Shown: in pieces, positions 38,080 through 49,567 of the stretch
How the letters are laid out: each line of letters opens with the position of its first letter
Numbering within the stretch: the first letter of the stretch is position 1
Assembly: GCA_965153455.1 (NCBI GenBank)
Contig: OZ234494.1
Location: 25,349,354 to 25,413,353 of the forward strand
Origin: Sphagnum compactum
Taxonomy: Eukaryota; Bryophyta; Sphagnopsida; Sphagnales
Direction: 5' to 3'
Length of the DNA stretch: 64,000 nt
The notes under the pieces: model-generated
Seen by the model: only the letters and a program-made list of their open reading frames with translations
Told to the model about the DNA's origin: nothing
The model's database searches: none
Position numbers and translations under genes: made by a program

Positions 38080-39365
38080 TTACTGTAGAATAATTCCAAA
38101 ATAGTGTGATGGATGTTTTTATTATAAGGTGTCATGATCCAATTGATAAGTGAATACCTTTTGTCCCCAAGCAAGTAAAATGGAGTTCAATTTCCACATC
38201 CTTTATTTGGATCAAACAAAACATGGTATTGAACTTGTTGATACAATGCAAACTATTTTAAAAAATTGAGTCATTAACACTCCCTAGTAAACCAATTAAG
38301 ACATCAATGAATTTCTTATTGGAATCCATCACAACTTGGGTAACCATGGAGTAGCCCCCAAATTATGATAATAATAGTTCTCCAAGTGTGAAATAAAAGG
38401 TTTAGAAATCAACACATGGGTGTCATCAATAACACCTTGCATGTTAAGCAAATCGCACCATTGTTTGAAATCTTCCATGACTTCCTACATTTCAAGTCCT
38501 TCTAACCAAAAATTCTACCTCCTAAAAACAAAATTCTCCACAACAACAATTCATGGAGAACCAACATTACTCGAATTCTTGGTTTTTAAAATGGTCCAAG
38601 TTGACTAATTAATGTTTTCTAACTAGTGAACATGTACATTTTGACTAGATGTTAGGGCTTGAATGACATGCGGACCTTTTGACTAGTCAACATGGTTGAA
38701 ATGACTTATTTGACTCTTTGTTAACTTGGACATCTAGTCAAATTGGACAAAAAAATAACAACCTTGGTCAAAATGACCAATGACACTTAGTCGAATAAAA
38801 TATCTAGTCAAGTTGGAAAGAAACACATGGCATCTTATTAATTTTAAAAAGAAACTATTTAAATAATTCGACCAATCAAATGGTCCACTGCTCATTAGTC
38901 AAATGGTTTTTACTTTGCTAGTCAAAAATACCACCTTAATCACACTAGACATGTTAAAATTGACTTGTCCAAAATGACAAGGTGTATTTTTGGCCCCTTT
39001 CCAAAACTAGTTTTTTTACCAAAATTTCCAATTTGAAAAACCAAGAATTCTAGTAGTGCAAGGACATAGGTGGACTTCCCAATCGTGACATGTCACTACA
39101 TATGATAAAATTATAAAATTATAGCCACGTGCAAGCTTATAGATGGCATAAGATACACAAATCTTAATAGATATGGCTCTCTGATATTTAATATTATGCT
39201 TTAGGATAGTGGGCTTCAATCTATCAATAATTTTAAAGAAGGTACGCTTTGGCATCTTGAAGTTTTCCACCCATTAGTTATCATCATACTCAATGAACAC
39301 GAATTTGAAAAACCAAGTTGCACTTCGTGGTTTCACCCAATACCCTAATTCCTTAAACAAATTTC
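38080..39365 (-). pseudogene. Decayed PIF/Harbinger (HARBI1-like DDE) transposase
   Basis: Read on the minus strand: FKELGYWVKPRSATWFFKFV and WVENFKMPKRTFFKIIDRLKP, then RAISIKICVSYAIYKLARGY at ~39360-39100. After a ~340-bp block of unrelated GTCAA-rich DNA comes FKQWCDLLNMQGVIDDTHVL at ~38480-38400 (first catalytic Asp region), then YSMVTQVVMDSNKKFIDVLI with GSVNDS at ~38345-38260 (second Asp), and FYLLGDKRYSLINWIMTPYN at ~38180-38120. The order matches HARBI1-type nucleases. Stops and frameshifts make it inactive. Confidence 0.78.
38620..38960. repeat. GTCAA/TTGAC-rich block inside the Harbinger transposase
   Basis: About eleven TTGAC or GTCAA words (often TAGTCAA or TTGACTAG) in 340 bp that has no match to the transposase. 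It is flanked by transposase-like sequence on both sides, so it is an insertion or local expansion. TTGAC is the W-box core, but regulation is not implied. Confidence 0.55.
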
Positions 39366-40139
39366 CATAAGCAATTGTTAAATTACTTTCATGAAATGTA
39401 GGTACCCAAAAAAAAACTTTGCAATTTTTAGTGCTATGGATGGGTTTATGACAAAATGCAAATCTTTGACAGGGGAATTATATATGTGATCCACGAGTTG
39501 GAAGATCATAAAGCCCATAGTGAACACCACTTATTCTTGAGCTTCATCCATGATCTGTAGCAATGAAATGTGAAATGAAAGGGTAAGGTCCAAGAAACTT
39601 ATCTATAAATTCAATCATGAAGAAAATCTTGATTTTAAGGCAATTATCCTCAACCCAACTGTGAGTTCTCACAACTATTATGATTCCAAACAAACAACCC
39701 GAATGAAAAAATAAATGACTGAACAAAAAAAGAAAATGAAGCAAACAAAGGTGTTGATGGAAAAGTCGATCTTTGCATTGTGATTCAAGCACAACCAAGA
39801 AACTCCAAAAGCATAAAAGATGCCAATACACTTTGAAAAATTCAATGCAATGAAAAGAATGAGAATGCAACAAGGAGAGAATGATGAAAAGTGAAAGTAA
39901 TGGGAAATGAATGTGCAATGAGAAACAGAAGTGCAACGAGGAGCTCAAGAATGTAGTGAGAAGAATGTGAGAAAAAAGCATAGAAAGGAAAAAACACATA
40001 GAAAAAAGATCAATGAGAAAAATGAAAGGGAATGACAGAAAAAGGCAAAAAGAACTGTCCGAGAAAAGAACAATCGTTTACTGCTAGTCCACCATTTGCT
40101 AACATGATTCCATGTGTGAATGCATTCATAGTGCTAGCT

Positions 40140-40142
<3 letters not shown>

Positions 40143-40176
<34 letters not shown>
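40143..40176. repeat. (AT)n microsatellite
   Basis: Uninterrupted AT run of about 16 units. Confidence 0.95.
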
Positions 40177-40180
<4 letters not shown>

Positions 40181-41293
40181 ATTATTCTTATTATTATTTC
40201 AGTTTTTAGTAACGACTATTTAGATGTGAGGACACTTAACACTAGAGGTCCTAACATTAGGTGTGAAGGGTGCCTAAGGCTGACTTTCCACAAGCATGAG
40301 ACAGGTATATACCCTGATATAAAATTGGTATATTGCCTTAGTTCATACCATACTCATGGGGTCCTTGCTGATACCAGGTGCTAGAAGCACCCAAAACCAA
40401 TAGAATAAGCATATTGAGTAAATCAGACTTTTCCTTTTTTTTTTCCTACATTCATTTTCCCCTCAAGAAGATTTAAAACTCAATGCAAGTTGAAGTGAAT
40501 TTTCAAATGTTTTAAAAATTAGTTATGAATTTATAAAGATTTGTGATAGGGGTAAATTGTACTGTTAGTAGGGTGCCTGTGGAATAGGGAATGTAGCACT
40601 TCAAATCTTATAAAAACAACCTTTAATATACTCAAACAGGGAATCCTAAAACCAAGACCACATGTGCCCAGAATAGGTCATGAAATGGGCTGGATTTGAA
40701 AGTATTAGAAATAGGTTGGAATGTAATCTTAAACTGGTTTTAAAAGAACCTTAAATTGAGAGTTCTTGTGATCATACATTTATAAGCATATTTGAATCAT
40801 TTTGGGAGCCTGTAGTAGGGCATGGAACATTTAAAGTTTTAAGTGCTTCTACCTTGATACCGGACCAACCTTAGAATGCATGATGGGCATGCATCAAAAC
40901 TGATGTATTATGACTCATCTCACAAAAGTATTATAAATTGTACAAATAATCAATGTTGGTAAAACAAACAAACCAAGACTAGTTTAAGGTTGTGACATTA
41001 TAAAGAAACGAATGAAACATTTTATGAGAGGATGATGATATGAAATGCACCAAAGCAAAATTTAGACAACATGACAATCTAAGACAAATTGCTCAAGTTT
41101 ATTTTAGAGAAGTGGTCTCCACCTTCGAATTAGGTTTATATTATCATTGGAAACATGTTGGGTTCCATTGAGGTCTCTCTTCCAGCAACAATTATATCCC
41201 TGTGTAAATAGAACAGTAGTCCTTTCTTCACATTTGATTTTGTGCTCAGAGAAATTTCTTAGTGTATCTGGAGGCCACTTCACGTCCCTGTAT

Positions 41294-41377
41294 ATCCCTC
41301 CTAGAAAAGAGGAGGGATCTTACACCTACTCCATAAAAACGATAGGGAAATTATGGCTACTCATAGGTGTAAGATCC
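41294..41377. repeat. Two overlapping hairpins
   Basis: GGATCTTACACCTA at 41315-41328 is perfectly complementary to TAGGTGTAAGATCC at 41364-41377. A second stem, TCCCTCC...GGAGGGA, is at ~41294-41317 and shares bases with the first, so the two are mutually exclusive. Confidence 0.65.
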
Positions 41378-43062
41378 ATCACACTCTTAAGGTGTGTAAG
41401 TGTAAGACCACTCCCCTACTAGTCTCTCAATCTAAGAATGTACACATATAAGATAATGTTCACCTCATGCTTTACAATAGGTAAAGCCCATCATGGGTTG
41501 GAGGCATCCCCAAAACATGGGGCCAGACTCAGCTTCCACCTCATCCGATGCTGCTTATTTTGAGAATGCTCCTATCCTGGGACTTTACCCTACATGAAAT
41601 CCATTTTGTACTAGAGAGCAGGCTGGCTAGGGGCCATTCTGGCTCCTAGCATGTCCATAGGTGAGCCCATTAGTGCAAGCCTATGGGCACACTAGAAAAT
41701 TGGAATGGGCACTAGCCAACTCGCTCTAGACCATTCAAGGATATCTTTTTTGCCAAATATGCCACACTGGACCATTCTGTATAATATATCTTTAAAAGAC
41801 CCTAATCAGCCTCACCTGACTGTAACCTCTTGGAAACCAATACAATAACTCTCATGAGAATCAAGAAATCTCCCCCATCAAAAGAAAGCCAGAAAACGAA
41901 GGCAAAACTTTTCCTCGTAGGCAAAGAAAAGCCCCAATACAACAAATATATGTTTGAAATTCGACTTTGTAATCTTAATAGATTTCAAGAGGGATCAAAC
42001 AAGGACACACCAATATGAACAAATATAAACCTACAAACTTGGACCCGTAAACGCAACCTCAAAACTCTCACAAATACTTGTCTGAAGAATCAAGCAATGT
42101 GCAGCAGGCAGCTTCAACTTCAAACTTGTAACCCTTTTTGCCTAATTGTCATTTTGTAAGCCATGAGATTGAAAAACAGTATCATATACAAAGGTCTTCA
42201 ACAACTCTCAAAGCATTTACAAAATTCAACCTCAAAGTATGCACAAAATTCTACATCCTAAGACTTGAGTATATGCAGGCTCTAATCAGATTTTTTTGTA
42301 ACAAATGCTCTTCAGGCTCCAACAGAATAGTTTTGACACAATCCAATGGATGGAGTGGGCAATATCCAAACACCTCTTCAAATTCTCTTGATATCAACAT
42401 TCCGTTCAGTGCCAATGATACTCTATGTAAGGCAACTAGCTAAACATTTCATGAGTGTAAATGTATAGCCATTGCAAACTTACCACAAAAACTCCATCTC
42501 TTATGGGCCACCTGGATCCCTTAATTCAATCTCTCAACACCTGCAACTATTAAAATTATACACAGGTCCCACATTAGTTAGAACCTTAATTCTGGGACAC
42601 ATTTGAAAACAAAGTGTGTACCAAATGCAAACTTGTGGTTCCTTCCATCTAAATGCAGCACAAAAAAGGAAAAGAAACCAGGACCGTTGGTCTCAAAAAG
42701 TCATTTAAGAATGAACCTCAGACAGGCACTTTTATCTTGAAGAATGCTCTGCTCATTTTTAGAAGGAATCAACAAACAAGGTCCATAAACTTGCCTCTTT
42801 TTGCCTGAGCCCTAAATCTTGCTCCTAAGTTTTTCACAAGGGCCATCCTTAAGCATGTTTTGTTGTTCAGTAGGCCATGCAACTTGATGTAGTTTACAAA
42901 CGTGGGGAACTCTAGATGTGCAGCATCAGCCCCCAAAGGGAAAGAATGAGACTTTCTAGAATTGCCCCACACACAGCCAATCAGAATGCCACTGGAAGCA
43001 ATGAGAAGAGAGCTTGGGACTGGGCCTCATAGTCAGCAGAGTAGACACCACAGAATCCTGGC

Positions 43063-46000
43063 TCAACTCACAGGCTCAACTTCAAGGGTGCTCCCTGATG
43101 GTGGAGTATGGGGGTGTGGTGATCCTATCTCCCCAATGCCAAACTCTGCATTTAGCCTCACCATCTCATCCCACATTGCATTTGAAGCTGTTGAAGAAAA
43201 TGTGAAGGCTCTCAGCTGCCATAAGGCATTGTACATGTGAAATTGCAGACAAATCTCCACAACAACAATTTGAAGGTAACAGGAGGATGAGTGTAGTGAT
43301 AACCTTTTGAGCATCACTCACATAGTGTCAGACCATCACAATGAGCTGGCAGGACTACCCACTAACTTCAGAGCCCAATGGTGTGTGTAGATATGTATAT
43401 CATGCATTGTCTGTACCCTCATTATTAGGAAACCTACAGATTAGACCTATCAAATTTATCTGGGAGGAGGATACTGTCATTTTTCCAAATATCTGTGATG
43501 CCAACACTCACATCTGACAGAAACCAATAGTCTGTGTCCATCTGCAACAATCCCAAAAGACAATGGAAATTAGTTGACAAAACAGTTCATGAACAAGGAA
43601 GACCCACAATCCAGGCTCACATCCGTAACAGCTTCAAGGTGAACAACGAACATGATGACCAATACAGAAGCTTTAGACAAGCCCCATCTTCTGAAGCATT
43701 TCCAAGGAGTGAATTATAAAATGCTGATGATGAAAAGAGGACGTAGAAAACAGGCACTAACTGTCACTTCTGTAGGCATGATTTTCATGATTCCACTTGC
43801 AGGGTCATTGTGAGGGTTAGTGAGCTCAGAGCTGGGTATTAATGCATCAGGTTTGCCAAGCGGGCCCAACTCTGACATGCTCCGCCCTAGCTCCTCCATC
43901 AGGGGTGTGCTTTCATGCTGCTGAGATGTGGCTATTGCAGATGGTGGTGTGTCAACTGGTGGATCTGTTGCATTCATCTCCTCAAACTTTCCTTCAAACC
44001 GACTGCCACATTGTCCCCACCAAGAATGTTGCAGTAATCAGAAATAGCATCCCAGGTTCACTATTCAGCTGTGCTTTTCACCTTGAAAAGGGTTTTTAGA
44101 TTGAATCACAGAATAAATGGATTGAAAGTCAAAGAGCTTCCTGGACAGGAGAAAATAACAGACCTGACTAGATAGACATCAATGGGTCCCATGGTACTTC
44201 GAAGCAGAATCTGAAAGCGACGATGTGGGTATTCAACAGCCTGACTCAATTCCCTCCCAGTATTTAGCAAGAAATAACCATCACTTTGAGTTCTCCATTG
44301 ATTTCAAGGAACAATTCAATGGACACGAATGAAAATTGTAGATTACATCATGAAACTACTAAAGACCTGCCTCTAACTAAGCATGTGGGGGTTGAAGTGT
44401 GAAACTAAGTCAAAAGGGTGGTGGGGTGCTTTGGATGAGCTGCCATGGAATTTGAACACTCAATGCATGGGCATCTGGATGGTGAGCAGACACATAAATG
44501 GATAGCAGGTGACTCAAATAGATAAACATACCTCATCAGGGTCAGGGACCTCAAGAGTGGTGCCATGTGGAGCCTTAATTGCAATCAGTGTCTCATTCTG
44601 TATTACAAGAGAGATCTGTAAATAAATGAGAATTGCAAGCATGGTGATTGCAACAGTACTGCATGCAGCATTCAAGAGAGGTTTACATTCCTAAAGAGCT
44701 GCAGCTATTCAGAGGCTCAAATCAACTTAAGTGAGAAATATAGGTATGATGGAACAGCATCATAAGTTGCTGACCTGAAAGCAGGACAGGCTCTTAATGT
44801 CCTCATCAGTTACATAGAGCCATCTGTAAGCATAAAGTTAAATGTAAATTATACCCACAGAGAGACAGATGCAACCCTGAACTACAAATGATAAATGGAC
44901 CACATACAACCATAATCTAAAAAGACCTCAAAAGATTTGGAAAATAGATTTACTGTTTGTTCTTCTCATTTTCGCTTAAGGTTCGCAACTGCTCCCTCAT
45001 CTCTCTGCTCCACAGAAGCCCACACAAGGAGTGTGATCCTCTAGCATACATCCAGCCAGAGTATCCTGGCAGAGCCTTTAGATCAAAAGCCTATACCAAC
45101 TCCAACCAGGTATCTTGGAAGCTTGACTATTATGGGATCATGATGGTTGTGAGGCACACTCAGAAACTGAATCAAGGCCTGCAAGCGTACCTGATCTTTT
45201 CATCAAGACTTTGCTCTTCCATGTGTAGTTTCTTCACCTCAGCCTACAAAGAAAGCCTCTAAACACATGAGTGCAAAAAACCTGGAGTTGCAATGCATTG
45301 GTACATGACAGAGTGTTGAGAGAGCAGAACATCTCACAGATAAGATAATTACCATCAAAATGCTATCTGGAATACCTGAAGTGCTGCTTCATCACCTTTA
45401 GCCAGCTCTGGCCTTCCCGCACCAAGACCCCTGCTTGACAAGCATCAGAACAGGGCATTAATATGTACAACATTCCGAGAGATGATCACATCCATCATGA
45501 AATTCTACCCATATCTTTGAAATTGCAAAGAAAACTCCACAACAGCAAGTTGAAGGTACCACAACAAGAATGAGTGCAGAAACAACCTTACAAGTGTCAC
45601 TCTCAAAGTGTCAGACTGCAACCTTCCTCATGAAAAATACGCCTATGAAACTATGAAACACTGATGAATGGTTTGTTCTGAACACACATCAGAATTTTCA
45701 GGATATACACCTTTGACCAAAGTTCAGAAGGGAGAGGACACCTACTTCCATTGTATTCGGTTCTTCAGTTTCTTCTCAATCAAACCAACTCCTTCAAGCA
45801 CATTAGTGATATCATAGATTCTCCGTTTCTGTACCTTGAGTCATTTCCAATATTGGAGCTGTTTGATGTCAGATGCAAAACTCTTCACCACAAGTGGGTG
45901 GGGTGCTCATCACCAACTTCTGTGACTTTTTTTTCTCTTTATGTCTCAATCCACACAGGTAGCAGCCCCAGCACAGAATGGGGTCAATCTTTCCAGAGCA

Positions 46001-46579
46001 ATTTCAGAAAAACAAGTTTGTAATTTCAAAAAAAGTGCAGGGTTAGGTACCAACATGCAAGGTGTCTGCTGCTTTATTAAGATCCAACACCCCATCCTCT
46101 GCTTGCTTGATGAGGTTGACAAATTTCTTGGTTAGAAGACCTGTGATCCATGAAGATAATATCATTGTTGGAAATGCCTTTCATACACATTGCAGCAGAC
46201 ATGTTCACCATAGACATCAAGGAACGTTTGTGGAAAGATTAGTACCTAAGGAGCTATCATATCGACAAGTTCCGCTTGGTGTTGGTGCACTAGTTGTTGG
46301 CGACCCTGGAATGCAGCCATTGACAACACACCACTATGATAGGAGACACACACAAGTCCTTGAGCATATGCTTGCAAAAAAGAATATGCACTTTTCTTCC
46401 ATTGAAGATGGCAAGGGCAACTAGAGATTATGAAGCTTACCGATGCCAGAGGAGCCAGGGGTATGAAATCCGTTCTTCAACTGCTTGGCGGACTTTGAGC
46501 GGCTCCCTCTCCTCCCAGTATGCATGGGGCCTGGACTGGCATCCGCACTCGAGAATCCATTCCATCCATTCGTCGCCAT
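43063..46579 (-). CDS. E2F: E2F transcription factor (13 coding exons, 385 aa)
   Basis: Minus-strand exons: 46579-46441, 46305-46246, 46140-46055, 45834-45746, 45430-45376, 45243-45191, 45004-44954, 44823-44775, 44597-44532, 44240-44164, 44002-43762, 43541-43475, 43187-43063. All are GT-AG and all phases close. Residues ~60-126 are the winged-helix DNA-binding domain ([42 protein letters not shown]). Residues ~135-178 are a leucine/glutamate-rich coiled coil for pairing with DP. Residues ~179-245 are the marked box ([47 protein letters not shown]). Residues 326-341, [16 protein letters not shown], are the retinoblastoma-binding motif in the transactivation tail. The single DNA-binding domain plus coiled coil, marked box and RB motif indicate a classical E2Fa/b/c-type factor, not DP or the atypical two-domain DEL type. 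The start ATG reads [11 protein letters not shown] and follows an in-frame TGA 15 nt upstream. The last two exons were chosen because the tail ([18 protein letters not shown]) resembles plant E2F C-termini. Confidence 0.93.
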
Positions 46580-46809
46580 CTCATGCTCTCACCTTCTAAG
46601 TCTGCTTCATCTGCTAAAGAGCTCAGAAATAAGATGAGCGAATACTTTGAGATAAAATTACGCACAAGCGTGATTACAACTTTCAAGATGCTGGGACATA
46701 AGTGCCGATGCTGTTTAGCGGAAATACAAATCCCTGACCAAAAAGCTTAACACAATAACATGTTTATCCTGCAAAGAAGACAGCTACACTTGAGAGATTC
46801 TAAACTTAC

Positions 46810-46896
46810 AGTTGTGTCACGCAAAAAGTTGAGCATTTCGACCAGCTCCGCGTCCCGTACATGCAAAATGAGCGATTGCTCCATATGCATGGTCAT
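46810..46896 (-). other. Upstream exon-like ORF in the E2F leader (candidate uORF or alternative N-terminus)
   Basis: On the minus strand an ATG-initiated 29-codon ORF (begins MTMHMEQSLILHVRDAELVE) runs straight to a strong donor, ACT|GTAAGT, at 46810/46809. The next plausible acceptor (CTTTAGCAG) lies just before the E2F start at ~46615. Joining there adds four codons and then a TAG, so the natural reading is a short upstream ORF in a spliced 5' leader. A join to a later AG (before CATGAGATG) would instead give an N-terminal extension. I do not recognise the peptide. Confidence 0.4.
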
Positions 46897-49567
46897 CACA
46901 TAGATTCTCGTGTCTCTTCTTTATTACGCCCAGAACGCTGCTGAAACTCGACCTTGAAATAACTGCCAAAAGCTACAAACTGACATTGGCAAACGACGAG
47001 AACTAAGAACAATCTACACTATCTTGCAACGAATAAGAATGCAAGAAGCGGTACCACATGAAGACCTACACGAAGGAAAAAAACAGGGCAGAGAATCAAT
47101 ACTCCTCAACATCATCCGAAAGCAGAAAAGCTCACCTAGAAATCGAACAACACATAGGAGTAAAGACGAGAAAACACAGCAGAAGCGAATGAAGAAGAAG
47201 ACGGATGGAGCCAGCCAGCGGACGAGGCTGACGCAGGAGCGCGCACTCGGATGCAAAGGAAGCATGTAAGGGGGCTTGGCGATGGTGGTGGTGGAGCTTT
47301 CCAGCTATGGCGGGAACCCGCCGATTCCTGGGGTGAGAATCGTCGGGTGAGTTGCGTCTGCGCTACTACGGACTTTACGGACGCGGCGGAAATCGGGGTT
47401 GTGACCCAGGTGCCCGATGCGCACCCTAAGTCCCCTGCCCCTGCGTTTCACCGGGTTGATCGGGTGCTGGGGTTTTTTTCTTTTTTTTCTTTTCTTTTGG
47501 CTCGTTTGAATGGTTTGGTCGCGCTTCTGCGCGGCACTATCCATGTCTTGATCCAGGTCTCAAGGACAGATCTCAAAATGTAGGTCTCTTTCTGTTCTCG
47601 TCTCCGCTTTATTATTCCAGATGCCAAGATGTAACTCTGGGCCTGACTTTACCGCCTCTCGATTTGGTATTGCGTCCAAGTCCGATGTGATACGGATTCA
47701 CACATAGAGTATAAACGGATAGGGTTTCGTACACGAACAGGAACAATTTCCGCGTTCACACTACCGTTAGTGGGGGGTGTGTAGTGAGCGAGCTTCCTGG
47801 GGGCGGAGGGCGATGGCAGCAGCGCACGGCAGGGCTGTTGCGCACGGAAAGTAAGCTAATAAAATGTACAAGCATCGGATCTGGTAGATCAAATCGGGTC
47901 TCAAAGGCCGCGCCTAATCCTCGAGCTGTGCAAAAAAAATCGGGAGACTTTCCCCTTTCTAGCGTTCTGCATTGTTGGAATGAAAAACCACATTTCCCTG
48001 TTGGGCTCCAAGATACAGCTTCCCATTACACCAGCCTTGTCTGCAATCTTACTGAAAAAGTTTGACCAGTGTACCTTCAACACCACATTTCCAAAGATCA
48101 CCATCACATCTAGACATCTAGACCTGCATCTAGTAAACCACCTTCTAAATATCACCTTCTGAAAGTTTTCTGTGAGATCTGATAGACAACACAGACATCT
48201 TAGTGTTCTAATTCATAACCATGGAGGTCTCATCATTCCATTGGCAATCCAAATATCAATCCATCCTCATGGTTTGTGACCATCATACAACAGCATCCCC
48301 CCTCAAACCCTGTCCTCAAACAACTTGCTCATGTCAAGGACATTTCACAGATCATGGATTCCACTCAGACACACCCCAAAAGCAAATCCCCCAATTGTCC
48401 ACTTCTACTCCATCACCTTCATCATCCATTCTCTGCAGCTGTAACAAAGCAACCTTCTCCCCTTCAATTGAACAAACCCAATTGAAATTCTGCACTAAAC
48501 TTGTGTTGCAGTAGTTAAAAAACACCAGTTGTTTGAAAAGCACTGCATATTCACCCTAGCACCAACAAAGCCTCAAATATACTTTCAACAATTACCAAGA
48601 GTGCTAGAGGTTGTAAAATGAAACTCTTGGACCCTTCAGTGGGCAGTGGAATGCATCTTGCTCCAACAATTCAACAGCTTTTTCCCCCTCAAGAAAACCA
48701 CTTCATAAACAGAAGACCTAGGTGTATGTAAAAGCAGCCAGAACATCCAATTATATCAATCATGGAGGTCTGCAAGGCCTTCAATGCATTAATCTGACTA
48801 ATGGCCACATGACAAACACAACCTCAAATACCCATGTACTTATCCTTGATGCAACTTCACAGGTGGAAATGTCCCTCTCAGACAACCCCCCATAAGGTAC
48901 ATTTCAAGGGAAGGTGTTCCTTAGCTCTACTTTTATTAGATTTGACCGTCCCTAGACTGCTCCCAAGCAGACTGCAGAAAAATCACAATCTAAAGAAAAA
49001 CAACTCTTTAGAAGTCATGTCAACTTCTTGTAGCACATCCAAAGCGTGTTGATGACAACTCCTGACATCTAGTTTAGTTCAGAAATGGGATTGAGGTGTG
49101 AATGGCACATAGCTCATAGCTCCACTTGCAAAATATATCATCAGCCAACCAAAACTGAGGTCTGATGTGGCACCTAATGGGCTGCCAATACATGTATTCT
49201 CCACCTTGACAACCTTCCCTGTACTGCAGGACAGGTCAATTGACACCAGTTGCCATCCTCTTCTGTTCATATTTGAAGACATCATTACATGAAAACACTT
49301 GCACCCGCAGCATGCTTTAGGCTCTCTGAAGGAGCATTTACTTTACTTGACTCCTCAATTTGCTAGTAAATTTCTAAGCCAGCCCTCCCAGTACAAAGTC
49401 TGAAACTAAACTCTCTGCTGTTGATTAACACAAAAACATGACCAAGCTGAGATTATCAAAGGAGATAGACAACTATGTCACAATGAAAACACAAATCTGA
49501 GACTCATCAAATTTAGGGCTCCCAAGTCCTGTACTCTACATCAAATTTTCACACTTCTTGAGGCTTT
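46897..49567. other. E2F upstream region and U1C 3' flank
   Basis: 46.9-47.9 kb is GC-richer and CpG-containing, as expected of the E2F promoter and leader. 47.9-49.5 kb is ordinary intergenic DNA with C- and A-rich plus-strand frames (48221-48514) that I do not regard as genes. The U1C 3' UTR should lie directly below 49568. Confidence 0.5.
47305..47324 (-). promoter_or_regulatory. E2F-type binding site upstream of the E2F gene
   Basis: GGCGGGAA at 47309-47316 (TTCCCGCC on the coding strand), overlapping a second inverted copy of the core (AACCCGCC at 47315-47322). It lies ~730 bp upstream of the E2F ATG in a GC-richer, CpG-containing stretch (about 46.8-47.9 kb) that looks like the promoter and leader region. 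TTTSSCGC is the known E2F consensus, so autoregulation is possible. Confidence 0.5.

Larger units (their letters stand above)
39366..43062. other. Intergenic DNA downstream of E2F
   Basis: A minus-strand 151-codon frame at 39544-39999 is a complement of purine-rich DNA and is not credible as a gene. The E2F 3' UTR should lie just below 43063. Hairpins and an AT repeat are listed separately. Confidence 0.45.

Noticed and set aside
39544-39999. Minus-strand 151-codon Leu/Phe/His/Ser-rich ORF
   Set aside because: Complement of A/G-rich low-complexity DNA; no domain.
43434-43541. E2F ending in the exon at 43541 by read-through to a TAG at 43436
   Set aside because: The donor at 43475/43474 joins in phase to an exon at 43187 whose peptide (WDEM...[18 protein letters not shown]) resembles plant E2F C-termini.
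47251-47583. Plus-strand ORF in the GC-rich E2F upstream region
   Set aside because: Open by chance in GC-rich DNA; no domain, and it lies over the likely E2F promoter.
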